From the NCBI RefSeq assembly GCF_963678635.1, contig NC_087063.1:23690701-23754700 (forward strand): a stretch of DNA of 64,000 bases. The letters are read 5' to 3'. The notes beneath the pieces are model-generated. The model saw only the letters and a list, made by a program, of their open reading frames with translations. It was not told the origin of the DNA and did not search any database. Below are positions 23,801-35,800 of the stretch, piece by piece; within the stretch, counting starts at the first letter, position 1, and each line of letters begins with the position of its first letter. The DNA is from Symsagittifera roscoffensis (taxonomy: Eukaryota; Xenacoelomorpha; Acoela; Convolutidae). Position numbers and translations under genes: made by a program.

Positions 23801-26800
23801 AAAAGAAAGAAAGTAAACTCGTCTAATTCGAACTGATCGGTATAGAGAATGTTTTAATCTTCGTGGCCTCGGTGGTTGTTTCTAGTTGGGTTCTAAACCT
23901 GACGGCAGTTTCTCTTTTTCCTTGATGTTTCGTTTGAAGTAGTTTGTTTTTCGGTTTGCCTTATAATTCTGGCGTCTGGTTTATTTTTGATTCCGGATGA
24001 TGTTCTCAATGAGAAAGGAATTAAGATTATCGCCATTGTGTGAGTTGTTATTGGAATTGCTGGTTGTGAGAACGTTTTTTTTTTCGGAATTTTTGTACCT
24101 GCTTCGAGATTCGGGGTCGGAAATCTCAGAAAAGATTTGCTGTCCTGTAGAAATAAGTATTTTCCCCTGATTTCCGAAATGCAATATCATTTATTTCTAT
24201 TGTCACTTTTAAAGAACTAACAACTTGTGCATTTAGGTTCTTAAAAAATAAAGTTCTGTTGGATCGACTATTAACCTCGATTGATAATACCTTTTGAGAA
24301 AGGGCTCTTCAACGAAATAGTACTGCGTTGGTCTCCTTGTCGTTTTTACTTGTTTGTTCGAATTTTGTCCGTTCTCCATCCAATTTCGGTTTTTCTGTGA
24401 GATTGATTCGTCTACAAAAATTTCATCAATTCAGTCGACGGATCCCAATCTCTTATGTTGATCTTTTGAGATGGCTGTTTTTTCCCTGTCTAATATGTCA
24501 AAAAACTGTCTGCACTTGCGATTTTTAAATGTCTTTTAATTTTCTGCAGAAATGTTTTTCGCACTGAGGGCAATTTGTTTAAGATTATATGGTTGACTAA
24601 TTTGTAAAATGGCGTCGCTTTTTGAGTGTCTAGCAAAATCAAATATCATAGCAAGCTCGCGTGCTTATACAAAATTTATAAATTTTCTACCAATCAACGG
24701 ATCCATGATCTGCGACTGTACAAATTAGTAAGTTTTTATGAATTTTTGTATGAATATAGTTTGAACTTATGGCTGGTAAAACAAGAATTTTGGTCACCTC
24801 TGATAGATTTCAAAATTTCTTGAAACTTACTATCTGCTTGTAAAAATTTCTGACTGCGTTGATAGAAGTGTTGGAAATTTTTTCGCGGAACCCAACTGTT
24901 AAAAACAATCAAAACAAAGCAAAACGTACCATTTAGAACCCCATGACTCTATGGATCTACAAAACAAAGTCTTTTTCCTTGTTATATTCAAAAATGTTGG
25001 GTAGTTCTCCTCAGGAGTTTTGCACTTTTATGCTTTGAGTACAATTTACCCCGTGATGGTTTAATTGCCTGTATGTGAGGAGCCACCAAAAGAACTCCAC
25101 CAAAATTTTCAGTATGAATTGGTCAGGATGAGCCTAATGAAGTCTTTTCACCATTGCGTTTTTTTGAGCGATTGGTATGACTAGCTTTTCGTTCATGTAC
25201 AGCATCCGCCGGTTTCGTGCAAGTATTTGATGCAACGATCAAAATAATCCACGTTTTTGCAAATCTTAAGATTCATTTTTCCTTGGAAAGCCTTAACAAA
25301 TGTTTGTAAATCGTACCTTTTTTTGTCGGAAGAGATAAGTTTTGATAAAAAACGAGGTTTCATCAAAAAGATATTTTCCAATCAGTTTATGGTTTTCTTG
25401 TCATTCGTTTCTTGGTATTTTGCAAGATGAGATAAAATCAAATTTTCGTTGTAAAGAATAATTTCATTCAGGAAGCTGATGGATTAACTACAAGTTTTCA
25501 TTGTGACATAACTAGAGATTGAAAACAATTGATGGCGAAATTAGAATCAATAAAAATAGAATTTACAAAAGACGATGAATAAGAAAAAAAAGTTGTTGCA
25601 TCAAAATTGGAAAAACTTAAAGGAAACCAATTTGAGAAATCACTAAAATCACGAAATCAGAAACAGAAATCACTAAAAGCACAAACTTGAAGAGAGAGTT
25701 TATGAAATTAGGAATTGATGCAATCTTTTAGTATGTAAAACCGCGAAGTTGAGTTTTTTGGCTTTTTTTAGGCTTTTGCTATTCAGCGAACGGTTTATTT
25801 TGTTCCATTGGATTTAGAGCAGACCTAAATTTTGAAACCGTTGCCAGCACGAATTCTTCATAGTAGTTTGCGCTAGTGACAGCCGTATACAAAAACGGTA
25901 AACCATCAGGTCAGAAAAACCCATAAACTGGCCCGCTAGAAGTTTAATTGAAAACTTAAAAGGTAGTAATCTGTCTATCAAACGAGAAAGTATAGTACGA
26001 TTTGTTTGTTTCTTATAATTTGTTGGAAGAATTAAAGAGCGGACTGTGTGTTCTGTAACCATTTCAATCACTGACCTATATAACTAATCAGAAGATTGAT
26101 AAGATTCATTATGTTTTGTTTCATCTTTTTGAGCGCAATAAAATGACTTTCATTGAATTTGATTAGCATTTTTTCCTTCAAAGGGGTTATAGTGGATCAC
26201 CTAAAATTGCAAGATTCGGCACGAATTCCAAAAATTGACTTGTTGAACCGAAAAAACAACGTGATTTCTAAAAGTTTTCTGTCAATTTGAATGCTATTGT
26301 GAGCCAAAGTTTTGTCGATAAGAGTTTTTAAACCGGTTTTAATTTATTTTGAAACTTAGCCAATTGATATCATTTTGTAAGAATTTGCATTTGAGCCATT
26401 CAATGGTGATAACTATCTAAGCTTAATACAATTTAGTTTAATGTTTTTCTATATTACAAAATTTGTCGCTTGGAGGCAATTAAATTGTCATCAAAAAAGA
26501 AATTTGTATAGAGCATTTTTCCAACTGTTGAATCCATTAACCATTTGATTTTATTTGTCATGACTTCTAGACAATAAACCAGTTAACAATTGCTGACTCC
26601 CATTCTATCCCTTCCAACACTGCTGAAAATGAATTTTTTTTCATTCAAAACTGTCAAGTGATACCTGAGTTCTCGAACTAAGTTTTCTAAACCAAACATC
26701 TCAGATAATTTTGCGGAAACATGTTTCAGATAAACTTGCGGGGACATTGTCGATTAACTTGTAGATGCTAAATAATTGACATAAAATCTTTCATATCTGC

Positions 26801-29800
26801 TTGTTTCTGAATTTTTGGTCCAACGCTAACTTAAATGACTAATCTTCTAGACATTTCCTTACAATATGGATGACATATCAATCTTCGTCACATTTCTGAA
26901 AACTTTTTATTTATAGTTATCTTTCACATTTCAACCACGAGCGCTCCTTTTTACTGAGCCTGATAAATGCACAATTACCCTCCTTCTTTTTGGGATTTAG
27001 AGCTAACAAAAACGGGAAACTTTGAAATGAAATTTGATTTTTCAATCTGAAGGAACAAAATTTTGAAAACTTCAAAAACAATTTCTTCCTTAATTTTTAA
27101 ATTATTGAGGATGAAGTAAATTTGATAAAGTTATTTGATTTACTGGGTCTAAGAGAAACGCGATTTGATCAATTTTTTGTGCGACTTGTTTTCCTATATT
27201 TGGTTGGGACGTTAATATTTCCGAGGTAGTTTCTTTCGTGGTTTTGTATTTTTCACTCAAGAGGAACGAATTTTTTGTGATACTGTCAGTTTGTCTTACA
27301 ATTTATCTTACACTTCTTTCGTTATTTTCAGGTTTTCAGTCGAGAAGAACGATTGTTTTTTTTTGTGATACTGTCTTTCTTCTCTGAGAACCTTGATTGC
27401 AGCATTGGTGAAACAACATAATAAGCCTTTCGTGACTTGATTTATCGGAATGAGACGGACATAGTGATCTCTCGGTTACAGCTTGTGTGAAATCTTGCTT
27501 TTTGGTAACCTATCTGGGCTGACAGTATCGATTAAAAAATTGAACAAACTTTGCGAGAGCAATGTTGAGTAGCTTTTTCGAGTGTCATAACTTTTGTCAA
27601 AATCAACCATAGTTTTAAGCACAGGGACATCATATTTTTCGTTTTTCCCGGTTTCAAACTAGTCATTTGTTGCGCAACAGTCATACTTTCCTGAATGTTT
27701 GACATTTTCACCTGTGATATTCAACGATTTATCTTTGTGCCCTTTACAATTTGATTTTTATTGTTTTTACGTTTGTAATTTTTAATTTTTAATTTTTTGT
27801 GAATTATAAATTATTTTAAAATGAACTTGAATACTTTTTGGTCATTAATGGCTACATTTTTTTGATTTTAGTGAAAGTAATTTTTTTAAGAGCAGTTTTC
27901 TCTGGATATCGTAATTTTGCAGGCTTTTGATGAAAATATTTCTTATCCACTTGTCCTCTGCGCTGGTTATAATGCATTTTTAATCCATTTATGAAAGTGC
28001 GCGCACAGATTAATCTAAATTGTTTTTCTTTAAAACTGTCAATTGACATATGGTTGTAAATGGTCTCGATTTCAAGTTTTCTAAAGCAAACATCTCCGAT
28101 AGTTTTGCGTGACATGTTTCAGATAAGTTTGCGGGGATTGTCTATTAACTTGTAGATGCCTTTTAGTTGACGTAAAATCTTTCATATCTGTTTGCCTCTG
28201 ATTTTTAAGTTCAACGCCAGTTAAAATGACTAGATTTTTTTGATTTTTTTATAATAGGATGATATATCAATCTTCGTCACAATTCTTTAAAAAAATTATA
28301 TATGTGTTCATATTTCAAGCGCAGCCGCTCCTTTTTACTAAACCTAGTAAATGCACAGCTACTCTCCTTTTTTATGGCCTAACAAAACAGGAAACTTTCA
28401 AATGAAATTTGATTTTTTAATATGAAGTAACAAGAACTTACCGAATTTAAGAGAAATGTGTTTTGATCAGTTTTGTGTGCAATTTCTATTCCTTCTTTTG
28501 GGAGGTTGATTTTTACGAGGATGTTTCTTTTGTGTTTTCAGTCAAGAGAAACGATTGTTTTTGTCACACTGTCAGTTTGTCTTACAGTTTGACAATTACT
28601 TATTTTGTGGTTTTGTGGTTTTCATTCAAGAAGAACTACTGTTTTTTTTTGTGATTTATCCTACTTATCCGAGAACCTTGATTGCAGAATTGGTGAAACA
28701 ACAAAATGAGCCTTTCATGACTTGATCAATCGAAATGAGACGAATATAGGGATCTCTCAGTTTCAATTTGTAAAAAAATCTTGCTTTTAGCGAAACTAAC
28801 TGGGGTGTCAGTATTGGTTGAAAAATTGTACAATTTTTGCGAGAGCGATGTTGAGTAGCTGTTTCAATTATTTCCAATTTTTGTCAAAATCAACCGTAAT
28901 TTTAAGCATAGAGAAGAGATATCATCCTTGTCGCTTCGTCTGGTTTCATACTATTCATTTGTTACTTTACTGCGATACCTTCGTGCATGATTGATTTTCT
29001 CACGAGTAATATTCGACGAATTATCTTTGTGCCCTTAACACTGTGACTTTTTATAATTTTTACGTTTGTACCTTTTAAATTATAGTTTTTTAGTGAAAAC
29101 TTTCTTATATTTACAGAATTGACTTGTAGCATCTTTTGAAAGCCAGATTATTAGGTGTTTTTTGAAAAATACTCCTCAACGTTTTCCACACTATTTTCCT
29201 CTCTCTATACTCAAGGCGGGTTCTCTCTTGCCAATAAATGTTTATTACTACTACTATGTTCAACATTGCAAAAAAATTTGATTATGTACAACGTTGCTAA
29301 TATGTTTTTTTTTCAATTGATTGGTGACTCCCTTCTTGTCATTAGTGGCTACATTTATTGCTCTTAAGGAAAGTAAAATTTTTGTGAGTAGTTTTCTGCG
29401 GATATCGTAATTTTGCATGTTTTTTAATGAAAAAATTTCTTATCCACTTGTCCTCTGCGCTGGATATATTGCATTTTTAAGCCATTATTGAAAGTGCGCG
29501 CCTGAATTGATCTGGCATTTTTTACCTCTTTGTTTCCTGTTAGGTAAATTACTTGCTTCAGGAGTTCATTTAGTTTTTTTTGGGCAAAAATGGTTGTTAA
29601 CAGTTCCCAAAACTCTTTCAATGGTTTGCGATGGACTTTCAATAAGTGAAATTTTGGCTAAAGGTTGTCTTTTATTTTGATCCGAGATAGAATTACTGCA
29701 TTGATCTCACCTTTTTAGCTGCTTCCTTTGGACGCATGCCGCTAAATCAATTTAGCTCTGCTGTCTGGGTTGTTGCTTCTTCATCGTTTTATCTTCTTTG

Positions 29801-32800
29801 TTCTGTTAGCTTTCTTTCTAATCTTGCGTTTTCTGGACTTCTGTTTCGTAGCCTTAGAGGGTGTTTTTTTATATTAGTGAATTTACTGGATTTCGTTCCA
29901 TTGGTTAAAGGAGAAGTCAAACTTGATGTTTTTAGCTATTATTGCTTATTGGAATTAATCGCTTCAATCTTTCCATTGAGTTGGATGTCGATAATATGGG
30001 TCTGCTAAAATCTACTGAATTTTTTGATTCGTTGTTGTTTCACTGCGCATGATAAACTTATCTAATGTTATAAGAAAAATACTTAAAGAAAATAAAAAGA
30101 TGATAAAAATGAGTTATTTAATGAGCGAATTATTTAAAATTAAGACATTGTTATAAAATGTGGCGATAAACACTCCAACGGAGAGGTGTACACACGAAAC
30201 CTAATGAAACTAATTAAAATAAGTGAGCATAAAATTAGATCATAACAGATATTAAACAGTTTTTTCTACCTTGATTTTTCTCCAGTACGTAATGACACAG
30301 CTCGTTCAGAGTACGCGTCAAGTTTGTCTGCAGATCCCAAGCCACGAAATCACTGGCCACCAGTCGACTATCCTTCCATAATAGGCCGCTCTCTCGGTTG
30401 GAGTCAACACTAGAATCTGATTGGCTTCCGAAAGACACGGCACCCGAACGAAGGAGCTCCTTGTAGCTTAATTTGTCCACTTGTCTCGAGTTTGCATTGC
30501 TGATGGTCTCCTGAAATCTCAAAAGTCTCGATACAAAATTTTTTGTCTTGTCGCTTCTTTGACCATAAATAGGACTCTCATACAATTTACAGGCTTGCCA
30601 AGATTAGAAGCCAGATAGAGTAGCCGCTGAATCTGATTATATTGCACAAAAATTTCAAATCACAGTATCGTTTAAAACAAACAGGGGCGGATCTACGATT
30701 TTCTCGAGAGGGGGGATTTAAAAACAAAATTCGGATTGATTTTCCAATTTGTATAAAGGCAGACTATAGTATTCTTTAAATACAAAAAATCAACCAATTA
30801 TATGTTTTTCGAAAATTATGTCACAAAATTCATCGTCGAACTGCCAGGTCGAGTTGTTCGACTCAAGTTTGCACCGAATTGGTCAAGAAAATCAAGAACC
30901 AGGTTCGGCCCGAAATCCGTTATTGAAAAACAGTCTTTCCCACAACCCGTGGCCCAACGCAAAACTAAAACAACACGTCGAGAATATTCAATCAAAAAAT
31001 CGAAAGATAGTAGAACACAAAGTCAAAAATTATTCAAACACTGCTTCTAATAACGATCTAACTCAAAATCGAAACCAATTCAAACACAGTCGAAACATGT
31101 CTGAAAAGCATGGCGAAACGTAGTTGATCATATTGGTCGAAAATGGTCAAACGTAGATAAAACGTTGACAGACTCAGGAATGACCCATGACAGAAGTATT
31201 AGACGCAATATTTAGTCAATAAATTAATCTATGCAAATGCTTTGATGCAAAAATTGAAGTTTTTGATTTTTGAGATATCAAAAATGAAAAACTTAATACC
31301 TCTAAAATTAGTTTCGGACATTATCAGAATAAAACAAGGATAGCCGGTTTTTGTGCTAGTAGAACAGAATGTTTCGACCATAGTTTTACAAAATACAACA
31401 AAAGCATATCAAATTGGTGTAGTTTTTTCTGCACGGTGTGATAAAATGATCTGAACGAAAAACTAACCCAAGGCATTTTCAACAGTCATGGTAAAATAAG
31501 CAAACTGGACCACAAATTTTGTAGCAAAATTGAGTAGAAAAACAGAAGATCAAAAATTATCAATAATTGTTTCTTTTTTTTCGTTGTTTTTTGAAATTTT
31601 GTGGTTTTTGATTCCAAAATACCTAAAAAACTCAAAAGACTAGTTAAATTAGGGTAAAACTAAAAAATTACGGCTTAAATTAGGATTTGTGAGCTATTAA
31701 ACGTTCTAAAAAAGCTATTGTAAGTCTGCTCACTCGCTTTAATTGCTCGAGTTAATACTAAAACTCAAAAAATTTAAACAGGTTTTTCTCGGCTGAGAAA
31801 AATTTTTCAACATTTTTAAATGTTCGAATCACGACTGAAAGGGCTTCAATATTATATATCATTTGACACTTTCCGATGATTATTTATGGTAGTCGATTTG
31901 CGCGGAAATGAATAGAAAAACAAAATTAATCATAAAACAAAACAAAAAATTTTTTTTTGGCATAAATTTTGTTGAATTTCGAAAATGAACTTATGAAAAA
32001 TGAAGTTTTTAATTTCAAAGATGGCGCAAAAGCCAATAAAATTTTTAGTCGTGTAATTAACCATAAAAAGCTATTTTTTCTCGATGTTTTTCTTATTACT
32101 GCGATTTTTGTTTTTGCTCGAGGTTTTTCTTGATATTGGGATAATTTCTGAATTTTTTAAAATTGTTCGAATCAGTACTGAAAGGATTTCAATCTGTTAT
32201 ATCTCTCGACCCATTCCGATGATCGTCTATGGTACCTGATTTTGCGTGGAAAAGAATCGAAAGATAAAATTAATCAGAAAAAATAACAAAAACATATTTT
32301 TTTTGACATAAATTTTTTTGAATTTTGAAAATAAATTTTGAAAATTTCTGATTCAATAAGTGGCGTTAACAAAATCCAATGAGTAATTTTACTCGTGTAA
32401 TTAAGCATAAATAAGCTATTTTGGCTCGAAGTTAGACCAAAAACTATAAAACTAAACAGGTTTTTCTCGTTACTGGGATAATTTTTGAAAATTTCGAATC
32501 ACGACTGAAAGGGCTTTAATCTGTTATATCTCTCTACCCATTCCAATGAGTGTCTATGGTATCTGATTTTGCGAAAAAAATAATATCTCATATAAATACA
32601 AAATTCATCCCCATCTTTTCAAATTGTCGGAACAATTAATTATTTTTTCGTTATACTTGCAAATAAAAAAAATGGGTGGTTGGATTTTTGATTTACTTAA
32701 TTTAAACAAAATCTAAAAGTGGAGGAGAGCTAATACTTGATTCGAAGACAGTCGAACACGTTTCGTGGGGTTGAGGTTGTCGAGGTTGAAGCTTTGCTTG

Positions 32801-35800
32801 AGTCAAAATGAGTTGAGTAAGCATTTAATTGGTTAATTCGGTCCATAAGTTTGGGTCAATTTGACCGTGAGATAGTTTGGTTGAGTCGAAATTAGTTCAA
32901 AACCTTCTATTCTGCTTTATTTGCAAGACTTCGACACCATAGAATTCTCGGTGTACGTTTTTTTATCGCTGGCCATCAGTATCTCCTGTTTTATCTCAGT
33001 GTTTTAGCCAGTTTTATCTCAGAAGCAAATTGTGCTCTCCTTATTTTCAAAAATGGAAGCTGGTTGAGATCCAATTTCTGCCCGCATCTAAGACTGTCGT
33101 CAGAAGGATGGGCGGCGACTTGTCCCTCTGAAATCATTCGATATAGATGAACCCGCGTCGTATGATCAAATAGTGTCATGGAGGCCAGCGTGACAGCATT
33201 ATCGGTCATCGGTCCGTACTGGACAGCCTGCTTCTTCGAGATGCAATTACTTCCTTGCAACAGCATGTGACCAACTCTGTCTGCTAATTCCAACGATTAG
33301 AATGCTTGTGCGATGACCTTTACCTTTTACCCTATAACCTTTACTTTATTCTGTGTCATCCTTTACGTCTCTGAAGGCGGCAATCGTCGCCGTTAAAGGT
33401 TGTCTTATTCCACCAAGAGCTTCCTCTCGGAGATCACTTTTGGGTGCAAATCACTGCTGTCGTCTTCTCCTTTCGCTGGCCATGCGTGTTTTGCCCCAAC
33501 TTCTTGGCCCTCGTAACTGGACAGTCAACCCTCTGTTATTCCTTTCGCCGTCTTAGATGCGGGCAGAAATAGGATCTCAACCAGCCTCAATTTTTGAAAA
33601 TAAGGAGAGCAAAAACTGGTAAAAACACTGAGTAGATTCTGATTGCCAGTGATGAAAAAACGTACACCGAGAATTCTATGGTGTCGAAGTCTTGCAAATA
33701 AAACAGAATAGAAGGTTTTGAACTAATTTCGACTCAACCAAACTATGACTATATCACGGTCAAATTGACCCAAAATTATGGACCTGAAGCTGGTTTGTAT
33801 ATGGGTATCAATTCCTGATGAAGACCGTCTCACTTTTTCTTGGAAAAAAATTGAGAGTCACGTACCGCACGGGAATGTTGACCCTTCCGTCGGCCCAGTC
33901 ATGAAAATTTCGTGGACAAAATGAAGAGAATAAACGTAACACATCATCGATTGCAGTCCCAGAATATTCTGAGTTTAAGATTCAGGAGACACTTTTGCAT
34001 AAAAATTGACGTAAATTACGGTAAACTTGACATTTGAGAGGATCCGTCCACCGACAAAAATATTTGTCCATTGCTCGTCTCCAAATAGCCCTAGTAGGGC
34101 CGTATCTCCAAGATTCCAAGACATCTCGTTTCTGGAAACTTTAGTCGTGACATCAGCACCCAATAGTTCCTGATCGCATTTCCGTCTACGCAAGCATTCA
34201 AAATTGGACTGTGAGGTCCTCCGTCAATCATATCTCCGACACTGGCAAGCCAGTTGCATGTCTTTGTCTCCAGCTGCGCACTCATCGCTGACATGCCTTT
34301 GTCCACTAAGGTTGAGGGTACCTGATAGAACAGAGACATTATTGTGCTTCTTCTGGAATCGTCGCGCACTGTCAAACCTCGTCTGGATGAACGGGCGGGT
34401 CGTCCCTCTGCTAAGCTGATCAATCGGAAGATCGGCTAAACTCGTCTCTTCTTGTGCTGTTTTTGTAGCCGGCCGGGACAGTCTCCTTTGTACGATTGTA
34501 TTCTGTCGATTTTTACGATTGTATTCACCACATCAAATGATTTGATGTACTTCGGGGGCACTTGTTTGCGAAATGACTTATAGGAAATCATTTTAATTGT
34601 CCACTGTTGCAAATATCTTTGCCCTATAACGCCCACCCCTATGAGGTTGGTAATTTCAGCCATTTTCATCCTGACTGTGGTCGAACAAGTGCTTTATGCG
34701 TTGGTCTGGTTTCTGTTTAATACGAATCTCTGGGCAATGAGCCGGATTAATTTAGTTAACAAATCAGGGCATCATGAGATCCATTGTCTGCATCTGTGTT
34801 GCCATTTAGTTTTGCCTCTGATCAGTACCCGTCTTCAATCTCGTAGTTTCCGTCCTTTTGTTTTGTGCATCAATGAGCTGTCCACCAACTGTGATACTAC
34901 TTGGTTGAAACTTTCGTTTTCTTGATTTAGAAGTAGTATAAAGTTATAATGAAAATTACATCTATTCACTGCTCACCGTGCATTTAAATCTCCTTGAGAG
35001 CTCTTTTAGGATTTCCTTGTCGCTGTTCAAAGGACTTTTGAACTCGGCCTTCAATGCCGACCAACTCCAGAATCAGAATGGTTTGATCTTTTGGTCCAAA
35101 TGATTAAGCTTCCTGCAAGAGTTGGGTCTGGAATGCTTTTTAATGGCTCTCAATACCGGACCGGCAAACTCATGAACTCGTCTAAAACCCAGTCTGTGAA
35201 ACAAGCTGACAGCACCATCGGGTCGTTTATACCTTTTCATCTTCTACTTTGAGATCAGTTTGAGGTCAGCAGGTGACAGTCTTCTAAAAATTGGGCAAGG
35301 GTCCTTGGGAGTCCTATAAGTATCTCATTAGTACTTCTTGATTCATCCAATTTTTATGGCCCATTTTTGCTTTTCCCGGGAAGGCTCTACAATCGTCAGG
35401 AGTAGCCGGAAGGAATTTTTTCTGAAGAGTATTTTTGGGAGTGATATCTAATGTCTATTGTTAGCATAGAGTCCTTATGACAGCTCGAACTTTTGCGTAT
35501 TTTATCGTTTTTTTTCTAAGAATTGACTTTTTCCAAAGCAAGTTTTTTCTGGTGTATCCGCCAGTTTTGGTTTAAAATTTTAACACATTATGTATCTTAC
35601 TACTTCCTTCCATATCTTCAAGTTGTGCATCCCTGCGCGTGTGTTCATTGAAAGCCGAGAAAAACTTCCAAAATTCCAAACGAGGGGACCATTCAATTGG
35701 GGCACAACACCGCAAGTATGGGTTCAAAAGGCCTGGGTTTTAAACATAAGGATCCCCTCGCTGGATCTCTAACATAAAAAAATCTAGTCCAGTCTGATTC

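Larger units (their letters stand above)
22658..30246. other. Intron 2 bulk, bounded by 42-bp imperfect direct repeats
   Basis: AACTAATTAAAATAAATGAGC near 22660 and AACTAATTAAAATAAGTGAGC near 30208 head two 42-bp similar segments. Between them lie a decayed gypsy RNase H remnant (25814-26071) and a duplicated 1.4-kb block (26600-29510). The repeats may be relics of an old insertion. Much of 23000-25800 shows nothing I can classify. Confidence 0.35.

Noticed and set aside
32991-33293. Minus-strand 100-aa frame as a receptor exon
   Set aside because: Part of it lies in an inverted-repeat arm, it matches no glutamate-receptor segment, and exons 1 and 2 already join in phase without it.
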